Source of the DNA: Ascochyta rabiei
Taxonomy: Eukaryota; Ascomycota; Dothideomycetes; Pleosporales; Didymellaceae
Direction: 5' to 3'
Length of the DNA: 64,000 nucleotides
Assembly: GCF_004011695.2 (NCBI RefSeq)
Contig: NC_082425.1
Location: 558,001-622,000, forward strand
The notes beneath the pieces were generated by a model that saw only the letters and a list, made by a program, of their open reading frames with translations, was not told where the DNA came from and did not search any database. Below, one piece after another: positions 45,601 to 58,140 of the stretch. Within the stretch, counting starts at the first letter, position 1, and each line of letters opens with the position of its first letter. Made by a program: the position numbers and the translations under genes.

Positions 45601-48600
45601 GATGCTCGTGTTGTACACCCATTACTGCACAGCTCAAGTGTGACCATAGACGCGCGAGCTGCGGATTGGGTCGTAGGTCGCCTTTGACGAACGCTGGAGA
45701 TCATCACTCTTGTACTAGCAGCGATGAGTGTAGCTCCCATTCAACATGATTGCTTTCACTGCAGCCGCACGGACCAGTCGTTCGCGAACCGTTCCCAGGG
45801 TCAATGGCGTTACAACGGCTTCGTGTACACTCTATCCGGAAACCGATCAAAGAACATAATTCGAAAGCCGTACTTGGAGCGTCTTTCACGCGTCGCTTGT
45901 ACAGGTAGGTAGCACTTTGTTCGGCCAAGCGATCAAGCAGCCGAATCACATCGAGGAATCAAGCACACATAGTAGATTCCATGCTGTTGGTTTAGGCGGC
46001 ATAATGGAATATGGTACGTGACTGTAGTTTGCAGTGGTCTGCAGTGGTGATCTTCAAGCTGTCAGCATCGTCAACGTACTAGAGTCGAAGGTGCTAAGGC
46101 TGACATGTGTTCTGTCCCTGTTTACCGGTTCACCAAAGTCCGGACCGCACGACGAACCATTGACCACAAGTTGCCAGTCCTTGGTATGCCATCGGCCGCG
46201 CCGTAATACGCTAACATTTCGCTACCAACTTGCGATGATAGAACACGCACAAAAGGGTTCCTAGTTCCAGCGTACTTGTGTTCTGGTCCATGGAAAGTGG
46301 TCGTTGCCACATGGTTGTAGTTCATCGGTGCCAAATTTTAGTATGCTTGTCTTACAGCTTTCAGCCATCATCGTTGGTGTAGTATGCGAATATGAGCCCA
46401 ATATAACAATGGGTTCATGAAGAACACATGTCCAACACACGAAGGAGCCTATATATGAACTTTGAGCCACCCTACCTTCGAGGTTCTGGAGCTTTGTCAC
46501 AGCAACAGGACAGCACCGCAAGCTTCTGAAACGATTCTATTGAATGCAAGTAACCGTTCAATGCATGCACTGATTACGCGCTCGTGCCAGTTTCTGAAGC
46601 AAACTATACTCTGTGAAAGCCCTGGATGCTCGATCGACCGAAGCCGCACATGACTTAGTTTGTTAATACACAAGTATTATGTGGTCTGTGAGTACTCACA
46701 TGATGAGAGGAAAATAGGTCGTTGATTCGTGGCGCAACAAAAGCCTGGATGGGCGTCTGGAGCAGCTTCGAAAGGTGAGCCATGCTTGCTAGTACAACTG
46801 ACAAAGAACGGTGATTGAGAGAGGTTGTCTTGCAGTGCACACCATTCAAAACTGAATTTTGGAGTCGACAGGCGCAACCCAACGATAGGTTGCGGGTTGG
46901 TTTTCAGCTTGACGTACCTGTTCCCGGATCACCTCCAAGCAAAACCGACTGCCTGTGATCAAACCGAAAGCAAACATAATTATTCCAGTCAGACCCATAG
47001 TGGTCTGATCCTATTCATGGAGTCATTGACTGTACTAAGTGCTGTGCTCGATCCCTTCGCAACGGCTTATCAGTACTTGATCGGATTGCTCTAACGTGCT
47101 CCTGTCAAGGCTGCGACACCGGCCCCTCCCAAGAATCCGTTAATTTGGAAGGCTGGAGTAAGCGGTGTCGGTGTAACATTTTGCAGACAGAGAAAGCTTC
47201 CCCATTCTGGCAACCTCGAGTCGAATGAGACATTCGGAGTAGGGGCCTAAGCCGGCTTCTAATCCTCCCGACACGACAGTCAAGTCTGATGCAGGTCGCC
47301 ATGATGTATCAGAATCTGGAAGTTACTTGGACGCCCGGCCATCACCGTCACGGGGTTGGCGGGAGGCTGCAGGTCGACGCGCCTCGAGAACAAACACATT
47401 GCAGGGGAGCTACGCATCTTGTGACCTCGCAACGAGCTGCAATTTCCTGTTCGAGCTGTTGTTTCCTGGATACCCGCTCAGCCACCATCTGAATCTACGC
47501 TTCAACGGGCTGTTGTGCCTGGGTGCGGTAAATTCTCTGGCAGGCGCCGAACATGCTGGGGCGGCGCTTTTAGTGCGGCGAGGCACTCGGAAAGTAAGCG
47601 GGAAGCCCTGCCTCTGCATTCTCTATCCAGAGACGTCAGATGACCAGACTGGCATGGAAGTAGTAGAGTGACTCGGCTCAGTCTGATGCTAGCATCTGCG
47701 GCAAGCCTTCTTTGCCTGCTGGCTGCCGCCGATCGCTGCCCGCTTATTGGCTGAACTAATTTGATGAGCGGTGCAGCTGTGAGTTAAGGAATGCAATGCG
47801 AAGATGAGAGCTCTCTCATCGCCGGTCAGCCCCGAGTCTTGGGGCGTGGACGGCCGCAACGTGCGAGATACATGAGCGCAATGATGTTTGGGACCGCAAT
47901 GTCACCTCACCCGCGTGGAGTGCTGCTGAAGCAGTGCAGTAAGGGATGTTCAGCACTTTGCGGTGCTGTTCTCCACCCAAGGCCTGTTGGCGAGAGCGGT
48001 TGGAGAGTTGAACAACGACCACTGCACAACGGGAAGGCCCAAGCGCACTAGTGGCCAAAGCAGGCTGGCGCACGGCCAAGTGGAGACTAGTTAGCCGTGG
48101 GCGCTGCACGTCACCAGATGGTGTTTTCCAATCCCCTGCTGGTTCGTCCCTCCTTCCCATCGATCATGTATCGCTTTTCACCTGGACCACGCAAGGGAGC
48201 CGCCGAGCCGGTCCATGCCCCGTTGTTTCTCGCTTTTTTTTCACCGTTCAGACCCCGGCCAACGATATGCCGCTCGCCGCGCTCACCTCGTCCGAGGCGC
48301 GACGAGAGCTGAGTGACGACCATGGGCGGCAACCTTCACGATGACTGGCCCTGCCCTCTTTCGGAGTAATACGCAGCATCCCAGGCCGCTGGGTCGCGGT
48401 GTGCTGAGAGTGAAGCAGCCCGGATCATGGCGCAGTGAGCGTTCTAACCAAAAACTTTTAGGCGATGCAACCTTTGAGCATCACCCGCTGCACACTTGCC
48501 TCAGCAAGCAGGACATGGCGCTGGTGTGGGTGGGTGGTGGCTGACTTCTCGTCGACTTCAGGCACTCGGTTTGCCGTCAGAGCCAAGCAACAGCTTCATC

Positions 48601-51309
48601 GTCGTCCTCTGACAGGTAACGGCTCTCGGGCCAAAGAATCTCTTTGTCCTCTGATTCCCTCGTCTTCCTGTTAACCCGCAGTCCACCATGCTGTCTATCT
48701 GCGGCTACCGGGCCGTGGCGCTCTATCCCAGCCTGTTCGTGGTCCACCTTTCATCCCCTGCTGACTGGGCGCCGCGGGCAGTGTATCCAACCAACGTCGA
48801 CGTGGCAAGAGCGAACCCTGATCATCTGCTCGCTTCATGGGTTATTCTTGGGCGGCTGATCGAGATGAAACATCGAAGTCCCGGCTGTTTGGTTCACGCC
48901 CTGCTGTGTCGAGTCGGCCACCCAATTCAGTGTGGTGTCGTGGTCAATGTTCCTGCATCGCTGCACGGGGGCCGTGATGCGTCTGTCCGTCGAGCCAATC
49001 CACTTATTGCAAGGCGGTGGGCTATCATACCCACGGACGACAGAGGCCCTACTCCGGTGCAAGGAATGCAAAGCTCAGCGTGGACCAGCTACTATTCGAG
49101 CAAGACGCGAGCCTGGGCGCTGGGGCAAGTCATCTCCCTGACATCTCGGAGATATAGAGTTGCCCGTTTGGGAAAGGCTCGCTGCTGCAGCTTGCCAATA
49201 CTACCGTGGTGCTAGCAAAACGGTCATGGTCTGAGAGCAGGGAAATACAGATCATTTGCTTGTGGGCTGAAATCTTGATCCATCATCCTGAATGATGTTA
49301 TGAGGCTATGCTTGCTTGGTAGGCACTTCTTCTTTCAGCCAAACATCCCGAACCTGGCCCCTAGCTCGCCCTATTCTGGATCGAGCTACAGCGGTTTCTA
49401 TCTGCGAACCGTACATCTATTGCCCAGAGTTTGTATGCTCACGTTCTCTTTGATTTACCAGCTCTCGAATACATTCTGGTTAAATACCGTCATTAGCAAA
49501 GCCTTCTCTTTTGCTGAGCCACAACACCCATCACATCTTATTGTATCGATATTCTAGGGCTTAGTATACTACCAAACAGCCTCGAGGATCAGCATCACGG
49601 GAGCATCGAATCCTAGCGGCTTTGTACAACGGTTCCGAGCAGGAGCCAAATTGGATTGAAGGCACGGTGCATATATGCTTCGACCCTTCAGGAGACTACC
49701 ACCTGCCCGGATCGAGTCAGAAGAGGAGTTGTCAATACATAGCCTACAGTGTTTGCACTCTCTTGTCTGGGTTGCTATCCAGTAATCGCAACCCATCTGT
49801 ATCTCCCATACCGGTGCAAAGTAACGGACGATATCCAGGCTGTTCCGCGAGCCGGGCCTCCGCGTAGATCGCTGAACATTTGACGACAGCACCCTCGCTG
49901 AAACAGCCACGATTGAAAATCAGACGACGCCACATCATTCTTTTTAGGAATTGTGCAGAAGAACCCTGTAAGCTCCACCAGGATTGCGACATGTTCCCTT
50001 GTTTGATACGAAGGACTGACAGGTCGCAGTGCAGCGGCAACGAGTACACACACCGCCTACGTCGCAACAAGGATTTACAAGCAGTAGGTAGCCGGGTGGT
50101 TGCCCGTACCTGTCCGTGCTCGCCATTCGAGATCTGTGGAGACTGCGGGAAGAAGCAAAGCGCACCAGTTGGTCTGGCAGTCCACTTTGACGAACCGTTC
50201 AATCTCAGGGTTTAAGGTGTCGTGCAGCCGCAACAGGTGACATCAACGCACGCCAACTGTCAGCTTTCTCAAAAGCCTCATAGCTGTAGGTGTCCCATTA
50301 CTCGATACAGTCCAAAGACACCCACTGACCAAACCCTACGGAAGACCTTACTCTTCGCCTTTTGAACATTGATGCGCACTACGAGATTCATCTCCCGGTA
50401 GTAGTTGCGTTGGTTACTACCTCCTGGAACCACACTGCTCAAATTGTCGGTCGACGACAACAGAAGTAACGTCCTCTCAACCCCCAGCAACTCGCAGCGG
50501 CAGCTATACAAACAACACCCCTGCGTCGGCTACGCCATCCTCAAGCGAGCCAACAGCAGCATCAGACAAAGCCGTGGGCGACCAACAACACTGGCATCTG
50601 CCTTCCATCCGAGCCCGGATCAACACCCTCGAGAGCTCGTTTTAAAATCGATACATTGAACCGCCTTTCGCATTGAGCCTCACGCCAAAACAAAAGCAAC
50701 GCCACAAGAGTGCCTGGTGTTTTCGTAAACTCGAGTGCGACTGCTCCAGTCGCCGCTTTATCCAAAGCGCCAAGCTGTAGCAACAGACGTTCACCTACTA
50801 CTGTCCTCGCAAGTTCTTTTTTTTCCTTGGAAAAGACTGTTACAGTGAACGAACTGTTCTAGCTGTAAGATGAATACAAGTGAGTAAACAGTTTTTTGTT
50901 TTGTATCTGCATGCTAGTTCTCCACTTTTTGCCTTCCAAGCGCTGCACCATGAACTGGCGCCTTTCTCCGCATTCTTATCATGCATTCCGCCTGCGCCTC
51001 TTTTTCTGTGCAGGTCAACAACACGGCCAGCGCGCGTTTTTCTGCTTCATACTTGTTTATTGCTACACGCTGTGGGTCCTTTGTTTCAATTTCTGCAGCT
51101 CCTGTAGTGCGCTCTCGCATACTTCTTCTAGTCCGACTGTGGAGCACTTGTACGACCATCACCCCATGCGTGTCTGCTTCCCTGTACTCCGCGGCCTACT
51201 CATGCATGCTGTTCGCAATTGTCGCCAGTATTTTCCACACTCAGTCCCTTACGGAGCGAAGAATGGTCGGCTAATCTCAGGACAAGCAGTACTTCATCGT
51301 CCTTTGCCA
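42648..51309. other. 8.7-kb stretch without a recognisable gene
   Basis: Base composition is ordinary, not AT-rich, so it does not look like an old RIP-mutated repeat. Frames of up to 175 codons occur (48688-49215 plus) but show no domain, no signal peptide with a sensible follow-on and no splice-extended protein. It ends at the NDT80-family gene, whose leader and promoter probably occupy the last part. Dispersed short genes, non-coding transcripts or gene remnants cannot be excluded by eye. Confidence 0.45.
42965..42994. repeat. CT/CA dinucleotide microsatellite
   Basis: A run of CT units directly followed by CA units, about 30 bp, downstream of the M3 peptidase. Confidence 0.85.
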
Positions 51310-53661
51310 ATGGCGACAGAAAATCATTTCTCCACAGAAGACGCATGCATTGACCAGATTGGTTCTCATGCACATCACAACTCTTTCGCACCTGGTGTAC
51401 CCGATCAGCTAAGGCGCGACGGGGCCCTAGCTCATACAGCGACCGGTATGCCTTTGGGCGCAATTACAAGCCGTTACGGTCCACCCCGTCCCGACGCAAC
51501 GTAAGTAGCCTCTCTCATTGGTCTCCTTCTTTCCGGCATGGCATGGGACCTCCGTGGTGCTGCCTGCCAACCCCAGCCTGCATCTTCGACGCCTCTTTGC
51601 CTGGTGCTGGCAACCCCTGGCCCCAGAACAAACACGTCGACGATGGTTCCCATCATACTTGTCGTCGCACACCTATCGATGCATGGCGCACCTGGCCCTC
51701 CCAACAGGCTGGTCTGTCACGTATGATCACACGACAAGACTAGCGGGCTTGCCATACCGTCCTTGATCAACTTAACAACCTATATCGTGTCACCCTACGC
51801 TTGGTTACACATCGCTGTCGCTCGCATCATTTGGGCTGATTAGCATTGTTTTGCCGAACTTACTGACTGGAACAGTTACCAATCTGCTGTGGCCCTCTCC
51901 GATTCGGGGTCTGGCTCCATCTCAACATCACCCAGCTCCAACGCCTCGTCGGCGCTAGCTTACTCCTACTCAACCTTTTCTCCGATCGTGGCTACAACCT
52001 ACCCCAACCAGTACCCTGTGGCAAACAACTACGGCGGCTTCTCCTGTGGTTACGGTAACATGTCGACTCGACGGATGTCCTCCATGTAGGTAGCCGTTGT
52101 GGCGCATTCGTGCACAACAAATTCAATGTGTATGCATGACAGCTGACAGCAACACAACAGAACTGATGCTTCATCATCGGCGATGTTACCTCCGACACGA
52201 TCACCAGGGTTGAGCAACCCTGTATCACCGCCCATGGGTGCGCCGGCTCGGGACAACTATACAACAACCTCCGGTCTGCAAAGACACCCCCACACGCTAT
52301 CGCCTCGTCATTCTAACCTCTCTCGCTACAACTCTTTGCCTGAAACGCCTAGGAGTGTGCTGCCAACCACCATGCCTTTGGCATACAGCAACTACCAGAG
52401 CTCATCCTACTCTACCCATAATCAATCCTCAGAGACACCACCTTTCAACGCGCAAGAGACGTACGGAACAATTACTTGCGAGGGCACTAACGTATTGCCA
52501 GCTCTTGAGGCGAAGATAGAGAAAGGATTCTTTTACTCTAGCGACCGCGTATGGACCTGCTACCGCAGAAATTACTTCGCTGTCAATGTTTCCTTTGGAC
52601 TCAACCCCTGGATCTCTAACGCTCGCTTATATCTTGACCAAGGGAACGGGAAGCCGCAAGAACAAATCCAATCGATGGCCGTTTCTCTTGCTGCTGCCGT
52701 TGACGGTACAGCAGGAAAGACTATCGAGCTTATCCAGCATACTCCAAAACGCGACAAGGGTCCTCAGCTTTCTATGAAGAAAGAGCTTCTCGCGCCTACA
52801 CCGCCTGGAAAGAGCCACGAGCATGGCAGCTATGGGCTTAACAGTTTCCATCAGTCTTCAAGTGTACCAGGCCCACAGTTGCCTCTGCAAAACGACTCCG
52901 ACTCTTCGCAACAATACTCGCCTACTAGCCATGCCAGTAGCAACTTCCAGCATGGTTTCGAACGTATTCAGTTCAAATCTGCAACGGCCAACAACGGAAA
53001 GCGTCGGGCTCAGCAACAGTACTACCATCTGATCGTCGAACTCTGGGCAAACGTTCAGAATCCGAGAGACGACAGCCCGAAGTGGGTGAAGATTGCTGCT
53101 CGCTCGTCACATCCGGTTGTCGTCCGTGGAAGATCACCAAGCCACTACCAACACGAGGGACCTCACAATGCTGGCGCCAGCAGAGGCGCTGGAGGAGCAG
53201 GCCTCGGTGGGCCCGGACACCATGGGCTAGGTTCTAACAGCACACGAAGCTTTGGATCCTACGGCAACGGCTTGTCAAATAGCGGCGCAACAATGGGCGG
53301 CAACATGTATAGAGGGAACACCTACTCGCTCGATCCAAGCCCCATAGGTAGCCACTCTGTGAGTTCTGCGAGCTCGTTGAGCGGCGGCCCAGGTGAAGGC
53401 CTTGTGGGAGACCAACACATGGTCGACGATGACACGAAAATGAACGAGGCCCCTCAAGACTACTCTTACTACCCAGCTCCGCTTTACGAGAGCATTCCAG
53501 CGAAACTCGAGCACTCGCTCCCATTACCCCAGCGCAATATCAAAGAGGAGTACCCTGGCCCTGCGGCATCAGCCGCAGCTTGGCACAACGGCAGCTGTGG
53601 ACGCTTCCAGGGTATGGAGACCAGCCGTGGATACTATCCGGACACTCATGCGGGATACTGA
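51310..53661 (+). CDS. NDT80/PhoG-family transcription factor (VIB-1/XprG/NdtA group)
   Basis: Minimal model of three exons: 51310-51500, 51876-52085 and 52161-53661, giving 633 residues with consistent phase. The NDT80/PhoG DNA-binding domain is clear: TYGTITCEGTNVLPALEAKI, KGFFYSSDRVWTCYRRNYFA, VSFGLNPW, IELIQHTPKRDKGP and KRRAQQQYYHLIVELWANVQ. The flanks are long Ser/Gln/Gly-rich regions, and an SPSHYQHEGPHN block follows the domain. Relatives control meiosis (Ndt80), starvation-induced proteases (XprG) or heterokaryon incompatibility death (VIB-1); which is closest needs a tree. The 5' end is uncertain. A 10-nt exon ATGAATACAA (50870-50879) could splice in phase to 51284. An optional 144-nt exon (51577-51720) also fits in phase inside the 375-bp first intron. 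Confidence 0.9.
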
Positions 53662-54496
53662 GCTACTTGTCGGTCTGTTGACCAACCGCGCTCCTTGCTC
53701 GCCATCGAGTCGACCACAAGGCACTTTCCAATCGAACTAGCATGGTAAGGCGACATGGCCAACCGATCGATGGACCGACCCAAGAATATGCCAGGTGCAT
53801 AACAGAACCTACACGATATCTCGGCCTGGATCCGGACTATATCAACACGCACGTTCGTTGGACATACATTGGTGCGGCGTTCATTATGGAGTTGGGCGTC
53901 TCCTGTCTTTCACTATCTCCTTCTCTCTCCTCGTTGATCCTAACATGTTTAATTCAGCACCCAGCACAGCTGTCATGACACGACCGTATGACCTGCATGA
54001 GCGAACGTTTTCTTTCTTTGCTTCTTTTGTCTCTCGATCTTTCCTTGCGGCGTTTCACGTCACGATTGTGCTTTTAGCGCGATACAACATTGGTGTTGGT
54101 GTATGGGCTCAGGAAAATTTTCACGAGTTACGGATGCATTGTGCATGGAGCTTGTGGATAAAAACGGTACAGGTCGGAGGCCATACCTCCTCTCTTATGT
54201 ACTGTCGCTGATGGGCTCACCATGTCGCGGGGCCTAATGGTTGCAGAGATTACGGTTGTATGAGTAACAGGCCATGGCCACGATAGCCCTCTGGACACAG
54301 TTATGGGTATACAGACCATGGGGCAGGTAGGAAGCACAAGCATGGATGCAACATGGATGCAACAATGGTGGAATAGCTGCGGCTAACGATGGTGGCCCTT
54401 GTCAATTGTATGAATATATAGCCTCTAAAAGCTTCTGATAGTTGTGTGAATGCAGGCGGCCCTGGTTGTCTACTCGCGCCTTGCACATGCTCGCAC

Positions 54497-54596
54497 CTCG
54501 CACCTCGCACCTCGCAATTGCCTTTCTTTCACAGGCTCCGTTTAGCCGCGAGTCATGCCCCACCACACCACACCACACCACACCACGCCTCCACCA
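54497..54596. repeat. Short tandem repeats CTCGCAC and CACCA
   Basis: Three to four CTCGCAC units near 54497-54520, then about seven CACCA/CACAC-type pentamers at 54559-54596. Confidence 0.75.
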
Positions 54597-55069
54597 CGCC
54601 TCCACCAAGCCTCCTTCCATCTCGTTTCCCTCTGATGGGAGGCACGCTACTGCCGCATCTGTCAGCCTTCTCGCTCACCGCCTCGTGCTGGGCTTTCGCT
54701 CCATGACGTCCACAGCTTCCTTGTTCGTCTCAACGAAATGACAGAGCGCGTCTTGGGATGAGGTGCAAGGAAGCTCGACGGTAGCTGGCTAGCGGCGGGC
54801 CAGGCTTCGGCTTTGCGCGCCCACGCTCGGGTCCAAGCGCTGGCACGGAGCTGCGAGGCCCGAGGATGACTCTTGTCACGTCATCCTTGGAGCGCCAACA
54901 GACGCGTTCCCCTGCCTGAAATTCCAGCCCTGGGCCCTCCAATACCTACACGAAACTCACCGCCCACTTTGCGCGCATCTCCTTCGCCGGCGCCTGGCAT
55001 ACGGATAGAGCCGCGCTACTGCGAGCACCCGCCTGAGGATCTGCTACCTGGACTGAGACCGAGAACAAG

Positions 55070-55140
55070 ACTGGGACTGGGACTGGGACTGGGACTGGGA
55101 CGGGGACTGGGAAGCGCTCGACTGCACTGCACTGCACTGC
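55070..55140. repeat. Hexamer (CTGGGA) and pentamer (CTGCA) repeats just before SRP102
   Basis: About six CTGGGA units from 55070 to 55111, then four CACTG/CTGCA units at 55121-55140. They end 3 bp before the start codon, so they lie in the 5' untranslated leader. Confidence 0.85.
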
Positions 55141-55143
55141 GGC

Positions 55144-56116
55144 ATGGCCTGGTACGATGAGGATAGTTGGCTCACCCACGCCTTGTCGCCAAAGCCGTCG
55201 ACGATTTTCATCTCGCTTGCCATTGCCATCCTCCTGCCTATCCTGCTGCACTCTTTCCTGTACAGGAAGGCGGCCAGCGCGACCGGCCTGCCCACGTTCC
55301 TGCTCGTGGGGCCGAGTGGCGGGGGAAAGACGGCCTTCACAACGCTGGTAGGTGTCTGGCTGAGCCCGCTGCACCCGTGCAACATGGGCACGCAACACAC
55401 CCACAGGCTTGGTGCTAACACGCTATTCACAGACTGAGCGCGGCACTGTCCCCACAACACACACCTCCACCACACCCCTCTCTATCGAAGCCCTCCTCCC
55501 AGACCCTCACGTCCCCGCATCCTCCCGCTACCGCTCCCCCGGCGATCCAGCCTTTGAGCGTTCGCGACGCTTCATTATTCTCGACACGCCCGGCCACGGC
55601 AAGCTACGCAACTTCGCTACCTCCGCCCTCGCCGACCCCAAGAATGTCCGCGCTATCATCTTCGTTGTTGACGCAGCTGCCATCGCTGAAGAAGCCGGCC
55701 TGAACGAGGCCGCAGAGTACTTGCACGATGTGCTACTGAGTCTGCAGAAGCGCTACACCAATGCAAAGACGAGCAAGGGGCCGAAGGAGATCCCTGTCCT
55801 GATTGCCGCAAACAAGATGGATTTGTTCACCGCCGAGCCGGCCAACTTGGTGAAGATCAAGCTTGAAAAGGCCCTCTCTGAGGTCAGGAACAACAGGGCC
55901 AAGGCGCTCAGGGATGCAGGTGCTGCGCTCAGTGGTGGCGATGACGACGTCGATGAAGAGAAGGAGTGGCTTGGTGAGGGTGGAGAGGGCAGCTTCGAGT
56001 TTGACCAAATGAGGGAGATCGGCACAACAGTGCATGTCGTGGGCGGTAACGTTAGCCAGGGCAAAAACGCCGGCGATGTTGCTGGATGGTGGTCGTGGAT
56101 TGGTGAGCACTTGTGA
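55144..56116 (+). CDS. SRP102: Signal recognition particle receptor beta subunit
   Basis: Two exons, 55144-55347 and 55433-56116 (85-bp intron ending GCTAACACGCTATTCACAG), give 295 residues. A single N-terminal transmembrane anchor (about 20-40, FISLAIAILLPILLHSFLY) precedes a small Arf/Sar-like GTPase domain. G1 is GPSGGGKT at 56-63, split from G2 by the intron. The G2 Thr region is TERGTVPTT, G3 is LDTPGHGK and G4 is NKMD. An Asp/Glu-rich insertion (GGDDDVDEEKEW) lies near the end, and the last Trp-rich helix is WWSWIGEHL. It anchors SRP receptor alpha at the ER for co-translational translocation. All GTP-binding motifs are intact. Confidence 0.95.
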
Positions 56117-58140
56117 GCATAGAAAACGTGGTGCAGGCGATGGTCAGGCAGTGCATGTACTGTAAAATAAGCCGATACCCAAACTCGATGTCATCATTGG
56201 ACCGCAGGTCAATTCCAGTCTTCCGAATCACTATCTAGTAGATACTTCCCCTCCACACCATCCACCGACACCCGCTATTGACATATCCGCTATACGCTCT
56301 ACATGACACAGCACTAACGACATCTTGGAGATCGAGACCACGAACCTGGAACATAATCACGGGTCATCGGATCTGTCATAAGCAGGTTGACCCATGAAAA
56401 GGGCTTTGTCGAGATGCAAAATAAGCTCAGCTCAATGCAGCTATACATCCAGAGCACATCCAGTACGTACACCGGCGCCGGCGGCGGGTGTGCTGGACTT
56501 GTCGTCTCTGAGTCAGTCCTGGATGGTGGGATGTTTTTGATTCCCTTTTCATCTCTTTTTTTGCATGTTTTCTGGATAGCGAGGAAACAGCGGAAAGCAG
56601 GAAACTATGTCATGGTTGGTGGGCTCGACTGACACCACCTCGATACTACGGAAACGATGAAGTGCTTCTATGGCGATGTGGGCGGAGGGTCCGATGCGCT
56701 GGCGAATTTGCTTCAATATTGAAAACTCGAAGCGTTCATACACTGATTGGGTTATTCAGGTCTTTGTCATCTAGTACAGGGCTTGGGGTGTTGGATCCGT
56801 TTGGAGTCATAGGTTGGAAGAGATTCGGTATCACAGGGAACTGCATTACCGCGACAGGTACTAGAAATCAGTGTCATCTAGAGGTAGAATCGATAACTAG
56901 TGGACAATGTCTGATTGACTCTAATTCGCACGACCAATACGAATTGGATATTTTGAACAAGTGGAAAGTGTGACCGGAGAGTCAAAGGGCGAAACCACGA
57001 GTTCTCTTGTTCAAAAATCGCTTTCCTTACCTGACAGCTTACCACCATCTCGACAACTTCCAGCTACTGTTGTCTCAAGCCCTTCAGACATTGAACATCT
57101 CGAAGCTCTTTCGGACTGTTCTCCTCTTCATCCTTCTCTCTCTCATCTCTCACTAGGATGAAACTAGCTGCGCTTAACCGATCACTAGATGTAGCTACAA
57201 GTCACTAAAGATCTTACAGGCTAAGCTGGTGGTCTCAGCTGCTGTCTTGACCAAGTCATAGCTAGTGTGGTTGACTTCACGAGATCATGTCGACCTCCAC
57301 GGATCAGATATGGCTGGTTATGCAGTCGGGCCTTGAGAAACGACCGTGAAGACCAAAGTCCTGTCGGCGCCTGCAGCTAGTTGAGACGCACTGAATCAAC
57401 ATCTTCAATTGTTTAGCCGCCCAAATACTAACGACGTCGATGGCTTCGCACTGCTGCACGTGCCATCCAGGATTTACCTCATCTCCTGTCCATGGTTTAT
57501 GCAGGCTTACGCCTGTACAGCTACTTGTCTGAAAAGTTCGACCCTACCTGTTGTGAGATATGAGATTAGTAGCAGTAGCAGTAACTTCAAAATCAGAAGG
57601 CCACTGAGTTTCACTTCAATTGGCACTCTCTTTCCTTATCACTGTCGGCCAGTGCAATACGCTGGTTGTTGGATATCTTGTAGACGTTGCAGGAAAAAAG
57701 CTCAGAGATCTTGGTTTGACCCATCTTCCTGCATTCGCGCGAAAGCGTCATTGTCCGGAAGGGACTTGCTTAGCGTCTGTGGCTTAACCTTCACAGAGCT
57801 AGTCCACCAAGCTTTTTAGTGCTCAACCAAGCTTTTTGACAGCTGCACTCAGCTAATCCCTGCTCCCGACCGCAGCGCAGAATAGAATAAGCTTTTTTAG
57901 TTGCCCCTACTAAGCTTTTGCAACCGGCAAAGTGGCAGTGAACGCGTGGCTATGCTGTCATTGAGGATCCTCTTTTCGAACAACTCGGTTGGAATGCAAG
58001 ACGCTCGACGTTTGTCGAGGCCTACATCATGGGCCCTTCCAACATGTTCTACCCTTTTGCTGGTTTTGTCCATCTGCACGTTCTTTTTCGTCACTTCCGC
58101 ATATCTGTGCCATCGTCAGTCGTGGACAATCCGTAAAGCA
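56117..58140. other. Intergenic, no supported gene
   Basis: About 2 kb. The last 190 bp (57952-58140) are open in the phospholipase frame and encode a hydrophobic segment (see findings). Three AAGCTTTT(T) motifs recur between 57810 and 57920, within a short AT-richer patch. No gene is visible. Confidence 0.45.

Larger units (their letters stand above)
53662..55143. other. Intergenic with simple repeats, no supported gene
   Basis: Downstream of the NDT80-family gene and upstream of SRP102. Frames of up to 150 codons lack domain features. It holds the C-rich and hexamer repeats listed separately. Confidence 0.45.

Noticed and set aside
48688..49215. 175-codon plus-strand frame in the gene-poor region
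   Set aside because: No domain, no credible signal peptide or splice extension; composition looks random.
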